From Symbiodinium natans (taxonomy: Eukaryota; Sar; Dinophyceae; Suessiales; Symbiodiniaceae), in the NCBI GenBank assembly GCA_905221605.1, contig CAJNDS010001113.1, positions 470,001 through 532,500 on the forward strand: DNA of 62,500 bases, written 5' to 3'. Below are positions 19,475 to 28,845 of the stretch, piece by piece. The notes beneath the pieces were generated by a model that saw nothing but the letters and a program-made list of their open reading frames with translations, was not told the DNA's origin and searched no databases. The position numbers and the translations under genes are program-made. Position 1 is the first letter of the stretch, and each line of letters begins with the position of its first letter.

Positions 19475-19782
19475 TGTATGTATGTATGTATAGATCCCCT
19501 AAACCTAAAGCATGCACCGACCTACACGCTCAAACTCCCAGGCTTCGAATGTCGATTCGAAGCGAGCCAAGACCGTGGATTACTAAGCCCCATAACTACC
19601 AGGAAATGTATACACCTTATACAAACCCTAGACTAGAAACCTTCACAATCCTAAGCCCGAAGCCCGAAATCCTTAACCCCAAAATCCTAAGCACGCAACC
19701 CAGACTAAGGCGAGGGTGGTGGCGACAGCAGCTCTGTTGTGGAACAGCTGCGTCCGAGCGAAGCCACTGTTTCCCAGAAAAA
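14297..19782 (+). CDS. RCC1-like ([10 protein letters not shown] repeat) protein
   Basis: Exons joined in frame: 14297-14351, 15214-15284, 15940-15958, 16177-16301, 16504-16623, 16788-16895, 17034-17147, 17283-17424, 17631-17772, 18333-18387, 18926-18998, 19194-19274, 19710-19782 (last end uncertain). The link 15284-15940 is not resolved. The product is a run of ~50-residue repeats of the type [17 protein letters not shown] - GGDSxxVxDQL - DVQxIQST, the RCC1/HERC-like propeller unit; function is otherwise unknown. Donors are GT (14352, 15285, 15959, 16624, 16896, 17425), GA (16302, 17148, 17773) and GC (18388, 18999, 19275); all acceptors end in AG and nearly all next exons begin with G. This splice-site mix is the strongest organism clue. 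Introns hold telomere-like arrays, microsatellites and introners. Start and stop are not seen. Confidence 0.8.
14352..15213. other. Intron with G-rich 5' end and C-rich 3' end
   Basis: Begins GTCGTT and soon enters G-rich units (14392-14458), ends with C-rich units (15077-15202) and GTCAG. It contains a TA-rich tract (14696-14712). Phase 0: ...AAILE | DGSVVTWGD... is continuous across it. Confidence 0.7.
15959..16176. mobile_element. Intron made of two tandem family B units
   Basis: Two diverged copies of the CTTGGTAGCCCAGG...AGTGCCCTTA element stand head to tail (from 15963 and 16055). Using GT at 15959 and the acceptor GCCCAG at 16176 gives the continuous repeat sequence [19 protein letters not shown]. 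So the intron is essentially the element. Confidence 0.7.
16628..16787. mobile_element. CTAG-family introner with 4-bp TSD
   Basis: Ends CTAGGACCCAGAG / TTGCGTCTAG, flanked by GTGC on both sides (16624-16627, 16788-16791). Removing one GTGC plus the element leaves ACC|GTG CAG GCT = T-V-Q-A, exactly the expected repeat residues. So the GT donor comes from the duplicated target site and the AG from the element end. About six CCCTAAA units (16694-16741) lie inside the element, where other copies have a short loop. Confidence 0.85.
17148..17282. mobile_element. GA-AG intron, family H element
   Basis: GACTCTTTGCCATAGCGGGG opens the intron and CATGAACTAG closes it. Sequence up to GGAATGGAATTTTA is shared with 45864-45935 (GATTCTTTGTCATAGTGGGG ...). 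Splicing here gives [13 protein letters not shown] without loss, supporting GA as the donor. A G-rich array (17219-17258) lies within. Confidence 0.6.
17429..17630. mobile_element. CTAG-type introner with GTTC TSD
   Basis: Ends CTAGGTAGGCCCTTG / CAGGGGCCAGCCTAG are inverted repeats. GTTC flanks both sides (17425-17428, 17631-17634). GT of the left copy to AG at 17630 restores GAC AGC AGT TCG GTG CAA (DSSSVQ). The interior differs from the other CTAG copies, so it is a separate subfamily. Confidence 0.85.
17778..18070. mobile_element. Family B element with nested MITE and telomere array
   Basis: The B arms are CTGGGTAGTCCAGTGGTACC (left) and CTACTGGGCTAC (right). Inside, a G-rich telomere-like array (17812-17886) splits the left half, and a complete family C element (17944-18047) splits the right half between TTCTTATACTA and AATACGGCTACTGGGC-like sequence. 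The whole lies in a GA-AG intron (17773-18332). Confidence 0.75.
17944..18047. mobile_element. hAT-like MITE (family C), nested
   Basis: TTGGGATGTTCCC...TATACTAACAGTCC and its inverted right arm ...GGACTGTCAGGAGTATA, GGGGGAAGATCCC. Flanking 8-mers ATACTATG/GTAATACG match at 5 of 8 positions, compatible with an eroded 8-bp duplication. Confidence 0.75.
18230..18262. repeat. TA-rich microsatellite
   Basis: (TA)n with ACATATATATACA interruptions, inside an RCC1-like gene intron. Similar tracts lie at 16950-16996 and 18770-18812. Confidence 0.9.
19082..19173. repeat. C-rich telomere-like array (13 perfect units)
   Basis: CCCTAAA repeated without error near the 3' end of the intron 18999-19193 of the RCC1-like gene; only ~20 bases separate it from the AG acceptor. 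Confidence 0.95.
19328..19492. repeat. ATGT/TATATG microsatellite, 160 bp
   Basis: TATATGTA repeats pass into (TATG)n. All six frames give tyrosine/isoleucine/valine-rich artefact ORFs. Lies in the last resolved intron of the RCC1-like gene. Confidence 0.95.
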
Positions 19783-20127
19783 GTTAGGGTTTGGGTTTAG
19801 GGTTTAAGGTTTAAAGTTTCGGGTTTAGGGTGTGTTCCTTTTCCCAGACAAACCAGAACGAACCCCAAACTAAACGCTTTTAAATCGTCTCGAAGCTTGG
19901 GTATGCGTTCTTTTTTTGTTTTTCCGGTTCGGTAGGGCATAGGCATAGGGGAGTCGGGATGATTGTTATTTTAGGGGGTTGCTGAGTTATAAAGCTCTGG
20001 GCTTAGGGTTTAGGGTTTAGGGTTTAGGGTTTCGGGTTTTGCTGAGATGTGACTCCTGCGGAGAAAGGGACATGACGAGCCGGGAACTGAAGACTTACAG
20101 ATGGCTGGGGCGCTCTAAAGCCTAGGC

Positions 20128-20317
20128 TGTCAGCCCTGTAGACAACCCTAAACCCTAAACCCTAAACCCTAAACCCTAAACCCTAAACCCTAAACCCTAA
20201 ACCCCAAATCCCAAATCCCAAACCCTACCCTATAAACCCCAAACTTAACCCTAAACCCTAAACCCTAAACCCTATTCAGCAGAGTAGATCTTACGGAGGG
20301 TCTTAGGGTCCTTGCAG
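20128..20317. repeat. C-rich arrays between genes or in an intron
   Basis: C-rich arrays 20143-20275. The region 19790-20128 upstream has G-rich units at 20006-20035 and no exon I can support. Confidence 0.7.
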
Positions 20318-20520
20318 CCAGGCAGCGATGTACGCGCGTGACGAGCTCCACCTTCAGGGCATGGAGGATAGATACGTGGAGGTGCATGAGTTTAGGGTTT
20401 AGGGTTTAATTAGGGTTTAGGGTTTAGTGTTCAGGGTTAATTGATCAGGGTTTAGGGTTTAGAGCTTAGGGTTTAGGGTTCCTGTGCGTGTGCGGAGATG
20501 CGTTTTGGGATCGCAAGCTC

Positions 20521-20563
<43 letters not shown>

Positions 20564-23500
20564 TGTGTGTGTGTGTGTGTGTTGGTTGGTTGTCTGGCGC
20601 TTCCGTCAGCACTTGGAGAGCTCCAATGACGCTCTCTGCATGTGCCGCTATAGTTGATTATAGTAGAGACTCACTGAGGCCCCTGAGTTTGGATCCATCT
20701 CCATCATGGTCAAACCCGAAACCCTAAGCCGTAAACCCTAAACCCTGAACCCTCAACCCTGAACCCTAAACCCTATAAACCCTTATTAAACCGTCAACCC
20801 TAAACCCTGAACCCTGAACCCTAAACCCTGAACCCTGAACCCTAAAACCCTAATTGAACCCTAATCAAACCCCTAATTGAACCCTAAACAAACCCTAATG
20901 AAACCTTAAGTAAACCCGAATTAAACCCTACTTAAACCCTAATTGAACCCGAATCAAACCCTAATTAACTCTAATTAAACCCTAGTTAAACCCTAATTAA
21001 ACCCTGAGTAAACCCTAATTAAACCTTAATTAAACCCTAATTAAACCCTAAGCCGTCGCCAGGTGTTCCTGTACCCAGACCGCCCAAGCAAGGGACGGAA
21101 CCGCCGAATCGAAGTGCCTCGCATCAAGAGGGAGAAGAATATATGTGGGGTATTTCAGGGTTTAGGGTTTAGGGTTCAGGGTTCAGGGTTCAGGGTTTAG
21201 GGTTTAGGGTTTAGGGTTTAGGGTTTAGGGTTCAGGGTTCAGGGTTCAGGGTACAGGGTATAGGGTTTAGGGTTCAGGGGGGGTTGTGCTTGTATTCTCT
21301 TTAGGTTGATAGGGTGACAGGTTTCAAGTCCCTAAACCCTAAACCCTAAACCCTAAACCCTAAACCCTAAACCCTAAACCCTAAACCCTAAACCCTAAAC
21401 CCTAAACCCTAAACCCTAAACCCTAAACCGTGGTCCACGAGTCTTGAAATCCCACCCTCAGGAAGCTGCCACTGAGCGCCCTTTTGTCATGACCGATCTC
21501 TCGGGCGTCACGCGAGAGTCTGTTGTGCTGGGCTCAGACGGGGGTTTAGGGGTTAGGGTTTAGGGTTTAGGGTTAGGGTTTAGGGTTTAGGGTTTAGGGT
21601 TTAGGGTTTAGGGTTTAGGGTTTAGGGTTTAGGGTTTAGGGTTTAGGGTTTAGGGGTTTAGGGTTTAGGGGTTTAGGGGGTTAGGGGGTTAGGGGGTTAG
21701 GGGTTTAGGCTTTAGGGGCTTAAGGTGTGGAGCCACAGACCCCCCGAAAGCCTAAACCCTTAGGCAGCATGGGCCGTATTTGGAGTGCATCAACAGGGAG
21801 CCCTTGAAAGCCACAAGGTTCGGGACCATAAACCCTAAACCCTAAACCCTAAACCCTAAACCCCAAACCCTAAACCCTAAACCCTGAACTCTGAACTCTG
21901 AACTCTCTGAACTCTAAACGTCAGACTCGGGCTCTTGTTCCAGGGATTGCTTCAGCCAGCGGGCCGCGAAAAGGCAGACCCTCAAACCTCCTAAGCAGAT
22001 GAACTTTGGGTTTAGGGTTTAGGGTTTAGGGTTTAGGGTTTAGGGTTTAGGGTTTAGGGTTTAGGGTTTAGGGTTTAGGGTTTAGGGATTGGCGCTTCGT
22101 TCCCCTTCAAACCCCTAGGTTCTTTGACGATGCGACTACGCCCCAATACCTTGCCAGCGAGATGCGCCTATTCCTCTTCTGGGGGGGTATGGCCCCTCTA
22201 CTCTAAAAAAGGGCACCCTTGTTTATTCCCTAGGTTAACCTAAACCCTAACCCGAAACCCGAACCCGAAACCCTAAACCCTAAACCCTGCTAAGCCCTGT
22301 GAGGTTGTAGAATGCCGCGCCGAGATGAGCAAGCCCGGCAACAGGCAATCAGGGCGCTGTAGGGTTCAGCACTTGAGGGTTTAGGGTTTAGGGTTTAGGG
22401 TTTAGGGTTGGGATGCTCCCCCTTTTATTGCTAACAGTCCTTAATCGGGATTGTAGTACCACCATTGTAATCCCTATTAAGGACTGTTGGTATACGGATG
22501 AACATCTCAAGTTTAGGGGTTTCGGGTTGCGGGTTTAGGCGGTTTAGGGGCTAGGTTTGGGGTTCAGGTGTTGGGGGCTGAGGCATTTAGGGGTTTCAGT
22601 GAGCGATTCAGGGATTTTGGGGTCGAGCGTCTAGGGATTTGCGGGTTTCAGGTGTTGTGACTTCGACTTCGGGTTTAAGGGCTTAGCATAGAGTTTGTAG
22701 GTTTAGATTTTAGGATGCAGGGCTTAGGGATACCATGATATTCTAGGCGTGTAGGTAAGGGTTGTGGCCTTTTTACACAGCCCGGCAGGCAAGAAGCTTC
22801 AAGAGTCCTGGCTACGCTATCGCGAAACCTATGTAGAGCTCAAAGGTGTCGGGTGTTTGGGAGGGTGTGGATCTGGTTCTGGGTTTAGGGCGCTGGGGCT
22901 TGAGTTGTTGCTGTATTTCTTGGGATGTTCTCCCTGAGACTAGCAGTCCTTAATGGGGATGACAGTACCCTCCCGATTGTAATCCCAATTAAGGACTGTT
23001 TGTATAAGTGGGAACGTCCCCATGTATTTGCCCTGCGCGTTCTCGGTTTTTAGGGTTTTGGGCCCACCGCGGTGCTTATCCAGGCGCATGTTGCTGAGCA
23101 TGCTCGGTGTTTCGCTCTCCGCAGGCGGGTGGGGGGTGGCCTCAGTAGAGTTTAGGGTGGTAGGGTGTAGGGTGTAGAGCCACTCAAAACTCTACAGGCC
23201 CTATAACACTGTAAGCCCTATTTGTGCCCATAAGCCCCAACAAAGCCTAGAAATCTCTGGAGACCCAATTGCGCTTCGTTCGCAAATTTGGGGGCCAGAC
23301 CGGTTGAGCCCAATCGTATGTTATCTAAGCCCTAAACCCTAAACCCTAAACCCCAAACCCCAAACCCTAAACCCTAAACCCTAAACCCCAAACCCTAAAC
23401 CCTAAACCCTAAACCCTAAGAGTCGATGCAGCCTTCGGGATTTCTAGAGGTTGTTCGGAAAACCCCTAAGCCAACCCTACTCCCTGAACCCTAAACCCCC

Positions 23501-24083
23501 AACCCCAGAAGCCCAATCCCTGAACCCTAGGGTTTAGGGTTTAGGGTTTAGGGTTTAGGGTTTAGGGTTTAGGGTTTAGGGTTTAGGGTTTAGGGTTTAG
23601 GGTTTAGGGTTTAGGGTTTAGGGTTTAGGGTTTAGGCCCTAACCCCCCCCCCCCCCAATTTCCCAAGACATTCTCCAAGCCCCCCAAACCATGAGCCGTA
23701 AATCACCAAAACGCCAGAAGAAGCACCTGATGCCTTGAAACCTACACTTTTGTGTTGGGGAGGTGAGGGCGGCCGGGATACCCATTTTAGAGATAGGATT
23801 AGGATGTGAAAACACTGGTAGGAAGGCGGTTCGGAAACGTCATATGTCCCCCAACCCCACTGCCAACAATATTGGGTTTGGGGTTTTTGAGTCTTGAGGT
23901 TTAGGCTTTGGGCTTTGGGGGGGTTAGTAAGGTTTCGGTTGTGGTGGTTTAGGGTTTCAAAGGGTTAGGCCGTCCCATAAACCGAAACCTGAACCTTTAT
24001 CACTTTCTGCGACTTACTGCGGGCTCACAGGTTCGCCACTGCAGAGCATGCTGAGAACATGTCGATGCGGATTTGTTGTCAGG
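20318..24083 (+). CDS. Multi-exon gene, unknown conserved-looking protein
   Basis: Exons: 20318-20389, 21053-21149, 21462-21543 (end uncertain), 21764-21817, 21944-22009, 22119-22186, 22311-22358, 22781-~22829, 23084-23106, 24031-24083. Joins 4-5-6-7 are in phase and read continuously (e.g. ATRDCFSQRAAKRQTLKPPK, then MNFGFFDDATTPQYLASEMR). Exon 1 contains DELHLQGMEDRYVEVH; exon 2 contains VFLYPDRPSKGRNRRIEVPR. The acceptor of exon 2 is the telomere variant CCCTAAG; donors of exons 1 and 5 are GT of GTTTAGGG units. The frame becomes ambiguous after 22358. I do not recognise the family. Start and stop not seen. Confidence 0.55.
20522..20582. repeat. (TG)n microsatellite
   Basis: About 30 TG units with one CT interruption, in the intron 20390-21052. 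Flanked by G-rich units upstream and a long C-rich degenerate array (20715-21050, many CCCTAATTAAA variants) downstream. Confidence 0.95.
21543..21716. repeat. G-rich telomere-like array
   Basis: TTTAGGG units starting at the exon end, changing to eight-base TTTAGGGG units toward 21716. Confidence 0.9.
22170..22240. mobile_element. Partial CTAG-family element
   Basis: Only the right half (AAAAAAGGGCACCCTTGTTTATTCCCTAGG) is recognisable after the donor GTATGG at 22187. Confidence 0.55.
22408..22510. mobile_element. hAT-like MITE (family C) in telomeric array
   Basis: TTGGGATGCTCCCCC / GATGAACATCTCAA ends with inner inverted arms CAGTCCTTAATCGGGATTGT / AATCCCTATTAAGGACTG. A perfect 8-bp duplication GTTTAGGG flanks it (22400-22407, 22511-22518), i.e. 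the target was a telomere-like unit. 103 bp, non-coding. Confidence 0.9.
22920..23022. mobile_element. hAT-like MITE (family C)
   Basis: TTGGGATGTTCTCCC ... GGGAACGTCCCCA, 103 bp. Flanks TGTATTTC/TGTATTTG match at 7 of 8. Same inner arms as the other copies. Confidence 0.88.
23330..23656. repeat. C-rich array, G-rich array, poly-C
   Basis: C-rich 23333-23418 then G-rich 23527-23634 (16 near-perfect units) ending at a poly-C run. Confidence 0.9.
23657..24030. other. Unique intronic sequence, nothing recognised
   Basis: Mostly non-telomeric; degenerate G-rich units near 23880-23960. I see no exon between 23657 and the acceptor at 24030. Confidence 0.4.
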
Positions 24084-24477
24084 GTTTACAGCAGGGCGAA
24101 CCTACACCCATTTAGGTAGTTTAGGTTTCGAGACAATGGGACCTTGGACTTGGGTTTACAAAGTCCAGAGTCAGGCTTTAGGGCTTGTAAGGGCCGTTCT
24201 AGGGTTCAGAGCTCAGCTGCTTTAGCTTACCGAGCACCATGCCGGAGCACATTGTGGTGCGGTGCTACTCTTGCCGCTTGACTTAAGCGATGCCACAGCG
24301 TCCCCAAGGGGGGAGTAGGGTTTTTGGGTGTTCGTCATAACCAGTACTGCAGCTGTAGCCAAGGTTTCTACCGGCTCAGGGAAGGCACAGCTGCGTACCG
24401 GTTGGACAGAACGATGCAGCCACCCGAATCCCAATCCCAAATCCCCGGAGCCCAACTTGGCGCAGTCACCTTTTTGC

Positions 24478-24515
24478 AGTGGGGGTGGGGGGGTGGGGGT
24501 GGGGGGGGGGTGGGT
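24478..24515. repeat. G-rich simple repeat
   Basis: GGGGGTGGG-type tract; the glycine-rich ORFs over it are artefacts. Confidence 0.9.
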
Positions 24516-24711
24516 GCGGTTGGTGCATTTTCGGCAAAGGGAGTGAGGTTGAGTCGGAAGTACTAAGCCCTAAACCCTTCAAAGCCTTGAGGCCTAAACA
24601 AGCGAAAGCCTGTTTAATACCCGCAAAACACGCGGCCAGAATGTCGGGGGGGGAAACCTAACACACTAAGCTTTACGAGGCCGGCTGGCCAATTCAGAAA
24701 TATATTTTTTG

Positions 24712-24837
24712 CTTAGTGGCCGAGTGGTGTCCTCTACCCTTTTATTGGGTTCTGGTGGGTTCCCTTATATCTAACCCAAGCATGGGTGCCCTCATTTGGG
24801 TGCCCTTATTCTAGTATATGGTTACCGGGCTACCAAG
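24712..24837. mobile_element. Family B introner-like element with TTTG TSD
   Basis: CTTAGTGGCCGAGTGGTGTC ... GGTTACCGGGCTACCAAG. A perfect 4-bp duplication TTTG flanks it (24708-24711, 24838-24841). The internal GGGTGCCCTCATTTGGGTGCCCTTA is a small tandem duplication. Confidence 0.85.
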
Positions 24838-25061
24838 TTTGGCTAAACCGTAAACCCTAAACACTGAACCCTAAGCCCTAGACCCTAACCCGTACCAAGT
24901 TTGCCCCGTCGGGGCTTCAGAGCCTCGACGTTGTAAGCCCTTCTCGACTCCGAAGTTTTGATGAGGTTTAGGGTTTAGGGTTTCGGGTCTAGGGTTTAGG
25001 GTTTAGGGTTTCGGGTTTAGGGCTTGACACGACGCCGGCAGCCCTGATGACTGTGCTCCAG

Positions 25062-25131
25062 GTCAGACGCACCAGGCAGTGCAGAGGAACAAGAAGCAGA
25101 AGTTCGATTGCCTGCGCCTCGAGTGTCAGGG
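25062..25131 (+). CDS. Exon, basic protein segment
   Basis: Acceptor GCTCCAG. The most protein-like frame reads THQAVQRNKKQKFDCLRLEC. Preceded by a G-rich array (24964-25023). Could continue the upstream gene. Confidence 0.4.
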
Positions 25132-25387
25132 CTCTGGGCTTGCGTGAATCTTAGTAGTTGAATGAGTTACACTTTGCACTTTTTGGGGGTGCTTCAATCC
25201 TCTATAGAACTATGACCTCAGCAACTAAGGAATACTATGGGTTAGTAGTGTTTAGGGTTTGGGGTTTCAGGTCTGAAGCTAAAGCGGGAAGCAACGGAGG
25301 TGAATGTACCGTTCGTGCTACGCTGAGCCCTAAACGGTAAACCTTAGCCCTACCAACCGACAGTAAGTTGGGGCTCGCGTTGAGGGT

Positions 25388-25557
25388 CTACTTGGAGGTT
25401 CATGGGTACATCTGCCCCCAACTATACCTGCACTTATAAGGTCCCTAAGTCCTCTAAGTAGGTTATATGATTAGACTTCTAATTCATTGGGGTTATAACT
25501 ACCCCTTATCCCTAAACCTTAACCCCTAATAATAAGTACCCATGAACCTCCAAGTAG
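25388..25557. mobile_element. Palindromic element, family A
   Basis: CTACTTGGAGGTTCATGGGT and its inverted copy ACCCATGAACCTCCAAGTAG bound 170 bp. This is the reference pair for family A; other copies or arms lie at about 2110-2142, 2968-3001, 33149-33296, 40728-40818, 47143-47166, 49718-49826, 51100-51217, 52060-52165, 53456-53595 and 58972-59070. No coding capacity and no clear target duplication. Confidence 0.85.
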
Positions 25558-25571
25558 GGTTGAGCTCAAGA

Positions 25572-25735
25572 GTTGACAGACCCTAGACCCTAGACCCTAA
25601 ACCCTAAACCCTAAACCCTAAACCCTAAACCCTAAACCCTATACCCTATACCCTATACCCTATACCCTAAACCCTAAACCCTAAACCCTAAACCCTAAAC
25701 CCTAAACCCTAAACCCTAAACCCTAAACCCTAAAA
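25572..25735. repeat. C-rich telomere-like array with CCCTATA block
   Basis: Regular CCCTAAA with an internal homogeneous run of CCCTATA (25639-25666). Such a run implies local expansion of one variant unit. Confidence 0.92.
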
Positions 25736-25859
25736 CCCAAACAAGTCAATGGTCTGATTGCCTGGAATTTGATCAGCTTCGGGCTGATATAGGGTTTAAG
25801 TGTTAACGTTTAGGCTTTGGGGTGCTGACCCACAATGCAGGATGTTGACAAGAAACCCT

Positions 25860-26856
25860 AAACCCTAACCCCTAAACCCTAAACCCTACACCCTAAGCCC
25901 TAAACCCTAAACCCTAAACCCTAAACCCCAAACCAAATCTAGGTGCCCCTGAAACCTAGTCCCCAAGTTATGTCCTGCATCTTTGCGCACGGTCCTTAAA
26001 GCAAAGTCCTGACTCTCCGCACTTGGAGGGCCCCAAGCTTAAACACCACCTCAGCCTGCGCCCCAGCCCTATGCCCTGGCGGCCCTTTCTTGTTTCGGGT
26101 GTTAGGGTTTTTAGGGTTTAGGGTTTCGGGGTTCTAGGATTTAGGGTTGAGGGTTTAGGGTAACCAGGGCTTCTGGAAGCGAACTTGAAGCCCCCAAAGC
26201 CCTAAGCCTCGACCCGAGCTAGGCAAACTCTGTGGTGCCAAGCAGCCCACGCCTCGATATCGGCCTGGTTTTGATAGCTCGGTTGTCCAGCGACTGTCAG
26301 GGGTTCTGTTTTTTAGAGCCTTTCAACTGCTCCTGGGTAGTTAGGGTGTGAGATGCAGGGTGTGGAGTAGAGGGCTGCAAAAATCTATTTATATATATAT
26401 ATACATACATATACATATAATATATATATATAAGTATATCATAACATATTACATTTTTATGTTATATTATCTCATATGATATTGCACTATAGTATATATA
26501 TATATATGTGTACACCCACATAAAAAATGCATACTACTCTTTTGTTGCGCTCTCTAGGCAGGGAACCCTAAACCCTAAACCCTAAATCGTAATCCCTGAA
26601 CACAGACCTGAAGGTTTCATGCGGGGTTGGAAAGTTTGTAGAGCTTTGCGTTGTGATTCCGAGGTGTAGCTCATGTACCTTCAGATGCCTCGTTTGTTGG
26701 GTGCTTTGGGTTCCTTTTCAAAGGCTCCCGAAAGGTGCCCCTTGCAGGTTTAGGGTTTAGGGTTTGGGGTTTGGGGTTTAGGGTTTAGGGTTTAGGGCTA
26801 GACCTTGCGCCCTAAACCCTGTCCGGAAACTTGTGAGCTCCTTTCGTGACCTGCAG
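25860..26856. other. Arrays and AT-rich tract, no clear exon
   Basis: C-rich 25853-25925, G-rich 26097-26160, AT-rich 26380-26520 with several (TA)n runs, G-rich 26748-26797. No exon supported. Confidence 0.45.
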
Positions 26857-26904
26857 GTCTGTCAAGGCCGTGCTGGCATCAGGCGCCTCAGCCCACAGCG
26901 ATGG
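26857..26904 (+). CDS. Candidate exon (SVKAVLASGASAHSDG)
   Basis: Acceptor CCTGCAG, donor GTCTGG. The sequence resembles the helix-turn part of an ankyrin repeat (xVKALLASGAxxxxxD), but one short exon cannot prove it. Confidence 0.35.
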
Positions 26905-27152
26905 GTCTGGGGTTGAGGGTTTATCGTTGAGGGTGCAGGGCTTCAGGGTGCATAGGGTTTAGGGTTTAGGGTTTAGGCTTTAGCGTTTAGGGGTTAGGGT
27001 TTAGAGTTTAGGGCTCAGGGTAGCAGCAGTACTGCAGCTCCAAGAAGGCGACGATCACTTTTCCTACCACGAAACCTGGTCAGCTTTCTGAGTTGGGTTC
27101 TGGTCATGTAGGCTTCGTTGGGCATTTGGTGCAGGAGGGTCTAGGGGTCGTT

Positions 27153-27570
27153 ACATGTCCCCTCAATATGGTCCCTTACCTCCCTTAAACGGGTTCTGAA
27201 GAAACGGCCCTGGTTTTGTCGAGGGTATATACGGGGTATACATGGGTCCCCATTGAAGGGCAGCTTATCGACCCCTAAGCCTCAAACCCTAAACGTGCAT
27301 TGCTCGTCTCTGGAGCCCCGAGCCCATAGCTCAGGCACAGCTGGCAAAGAGCTGCGCGAAGTCGTGCAGCAGCTGAACTACACGAAGGGCAAGGAGGAAA
27401 GCCTTCGGCCGTTTCGCACACGTATACTTGGAGGTTCATGGGTCTGAGGGTAGTTTCATGGGCCCTTAATATGGTCCCCTTGCCTTCCTTGAAGGGTTCT
27501 GAAGTATGGGGCCCTGGTTTGTAGAGGGTAAAGAAAGGGTATGTAAGGGGTCCCCCTTTAGGGGCCCATA
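27153..27570. repeat. Two homologous ~115-bp copies
   Basis: 27153-27268 and 27454-27570 share CAATATGGTCCC, GGGTTCTGAAG, GGCCCTGGTTT-GT-GAGGGTA and GGGTCCCC. They lie either side of the exon near 27341-27421, so they may mark two related introns. Internal inverted segments (GGGCCCTTAATATGGTCCC / GGGGCCCATATCAAGGGACC) make the second copy palindromic. Confidence 0.7.
27341..27421 (+). CDS. Exon (AGKELREVVQQLNYTKGKEE)
   Basis: Acceptor CACAG (or CTCAG six bases earlier), donor GTATAC that begins a family A arm. Open and charged; helical. Between two related repeat copies. Confidence 0.45.
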
Positions 27571-28018
27571 TCAAGGGACCATGTGATTTCCCTGAGAATG
27601 GGTACTCAGAAGGGTACCCAGAAGTGAAGGGGTGATAAGTAGCAAGTAGGGCATGCTCATCACCTACTTTATAATCGGGTAAGGTCACAACTTCTGCGAA
27701 GCATGGTCCAAAGTTCCACGAGAGTCTGGGACGCTTCGAAAGTCGGCAGAGTGGTCTAGAAAGGCAGGTTTGAGGCGAGAGTCTACCCCCACCAGCCCTT
27801 CAGACAGCCAGCCCCCCCAGCTGCCCAGCCCTCCAGCTGCCCAGCCCTCCATCCCTAAACCCTAACCAAACCCTAAACCCCAAACCATAAACCTAAACCC
27901 CACCCTAATCCCTGAACCCGAAACCCTAAACCCCCAAACCCCTTAACCCCCTTTCCCTCAACCCGAAACCCAGAACCCCCAAGCCCCTTGACTCGGTCCT
28001 TCGAGTTGTACCTTGCAG

Positions 28019-28338
28019 GCAGAAGCCCTACGCCTACAGAGAGCGGACGACTTCCGGCAGAGTCAGGCTGGAACCCATGAGGGTTTAGGGTTTCGGGTTT
28101 AGGGTTTAGGGCGGTTTTGGGAGGATTGGTGCGGGTTTCGGGGGTCATTCTTTCTGGCGTCTAGGGGGGGTTGGGTGCTTTAGGGCGTGGTAGGCTGTTC
28201 AAAGGCTGCCCCTATAGGAAACTGGAAGCAGGGGGCTACATGCATGTGGTCCTCCAGGCGAGTCCTCTGCCGCTGCAGAACAATCCACCACCCGAGATGA
28301 GGCAGCGTGCGTTTCGCGGTTATTGTCTTGAGCCCTGA
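28019..28338 (+). CDS. Two exons, possible C-terminus
   Basis: 28019-28082 (TTGCAG acceptor; GT from GTTTAGGG) reads AEALRLQRADDFRQSQAGTH. 28218-28338 (CTATAG acceptor) reads KLEAGGYMHVVLQASPLPLQ, then NNPPPEMRQRAFRGYCLEP and TGA at 28336-28338. The second is one of the longer uninterrupted exons. Phases do not join perfectly; another exon may lie between. Family unknown. Confidence 0.45.
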
Positions 28339-28664
28339 GCTCCTTTTAACATCGAAGTTTAGGGTTTAGGGTTTAGGGTTTAGGGTCCACCCCGGCTATG
28401 CTAAACCCTGAAACCCCTAGACCACCGTATCACCCTACTTCCTCAGATCCGCAAATCCCGAAACTCCCTCCAACTAACCCTAAACCCCAAACCCTAAACC
28501 CTAAACCCTATGCACAGCATCCCGTCATTCCTTAACTCTCCCGAGCCGCAAATTCCAAAACTCGACGAGTAGGCAGATGGTGACTTCTCTAAATTCTGGT
28601 ACCTCTGACGGAGGGCGGGCATCGTTGCTATCAGGTGGGCCCCAATGTTTAGGGTGCCAAAAAA

Positions 28665-28845
28665 CTACTATTGGCTCAAGAACCCACAAAAAGATCTTCT
28701 TTCTTATAAGGGTAATGTGGGGATATTACGTATTGACTTGAATAACTTACTGGGTCAAAACCCAACTTTCAACTGTTGGGCTTCCTATAAGGTAGTCTAT
28801 TCTGAAAGTTTCAACTTTCATTTCCTTGGGTTGTGGGCCAGTAAG
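28665..28845. mobile_element. Palindromic element, family F
   Basis: Left end CTACTATTGGCTCAAGAACC and right end GGGTTGTGGGCCAGTAAG are inverted repeats, flanked by AAAA / ATAA. The second copy is nested at 56622-56724. A 71-codon ORF (28645-28860) runs through both arms and is probably accidental. Confidence 0.6.

Noticed and set aside
19253-19800. Tyr/Ile/Met-rich ORFs
   Set aside because: Translation of a TATATG/TATG microsatellite; only 19194-19274 and 19710-19782 are exon-like.
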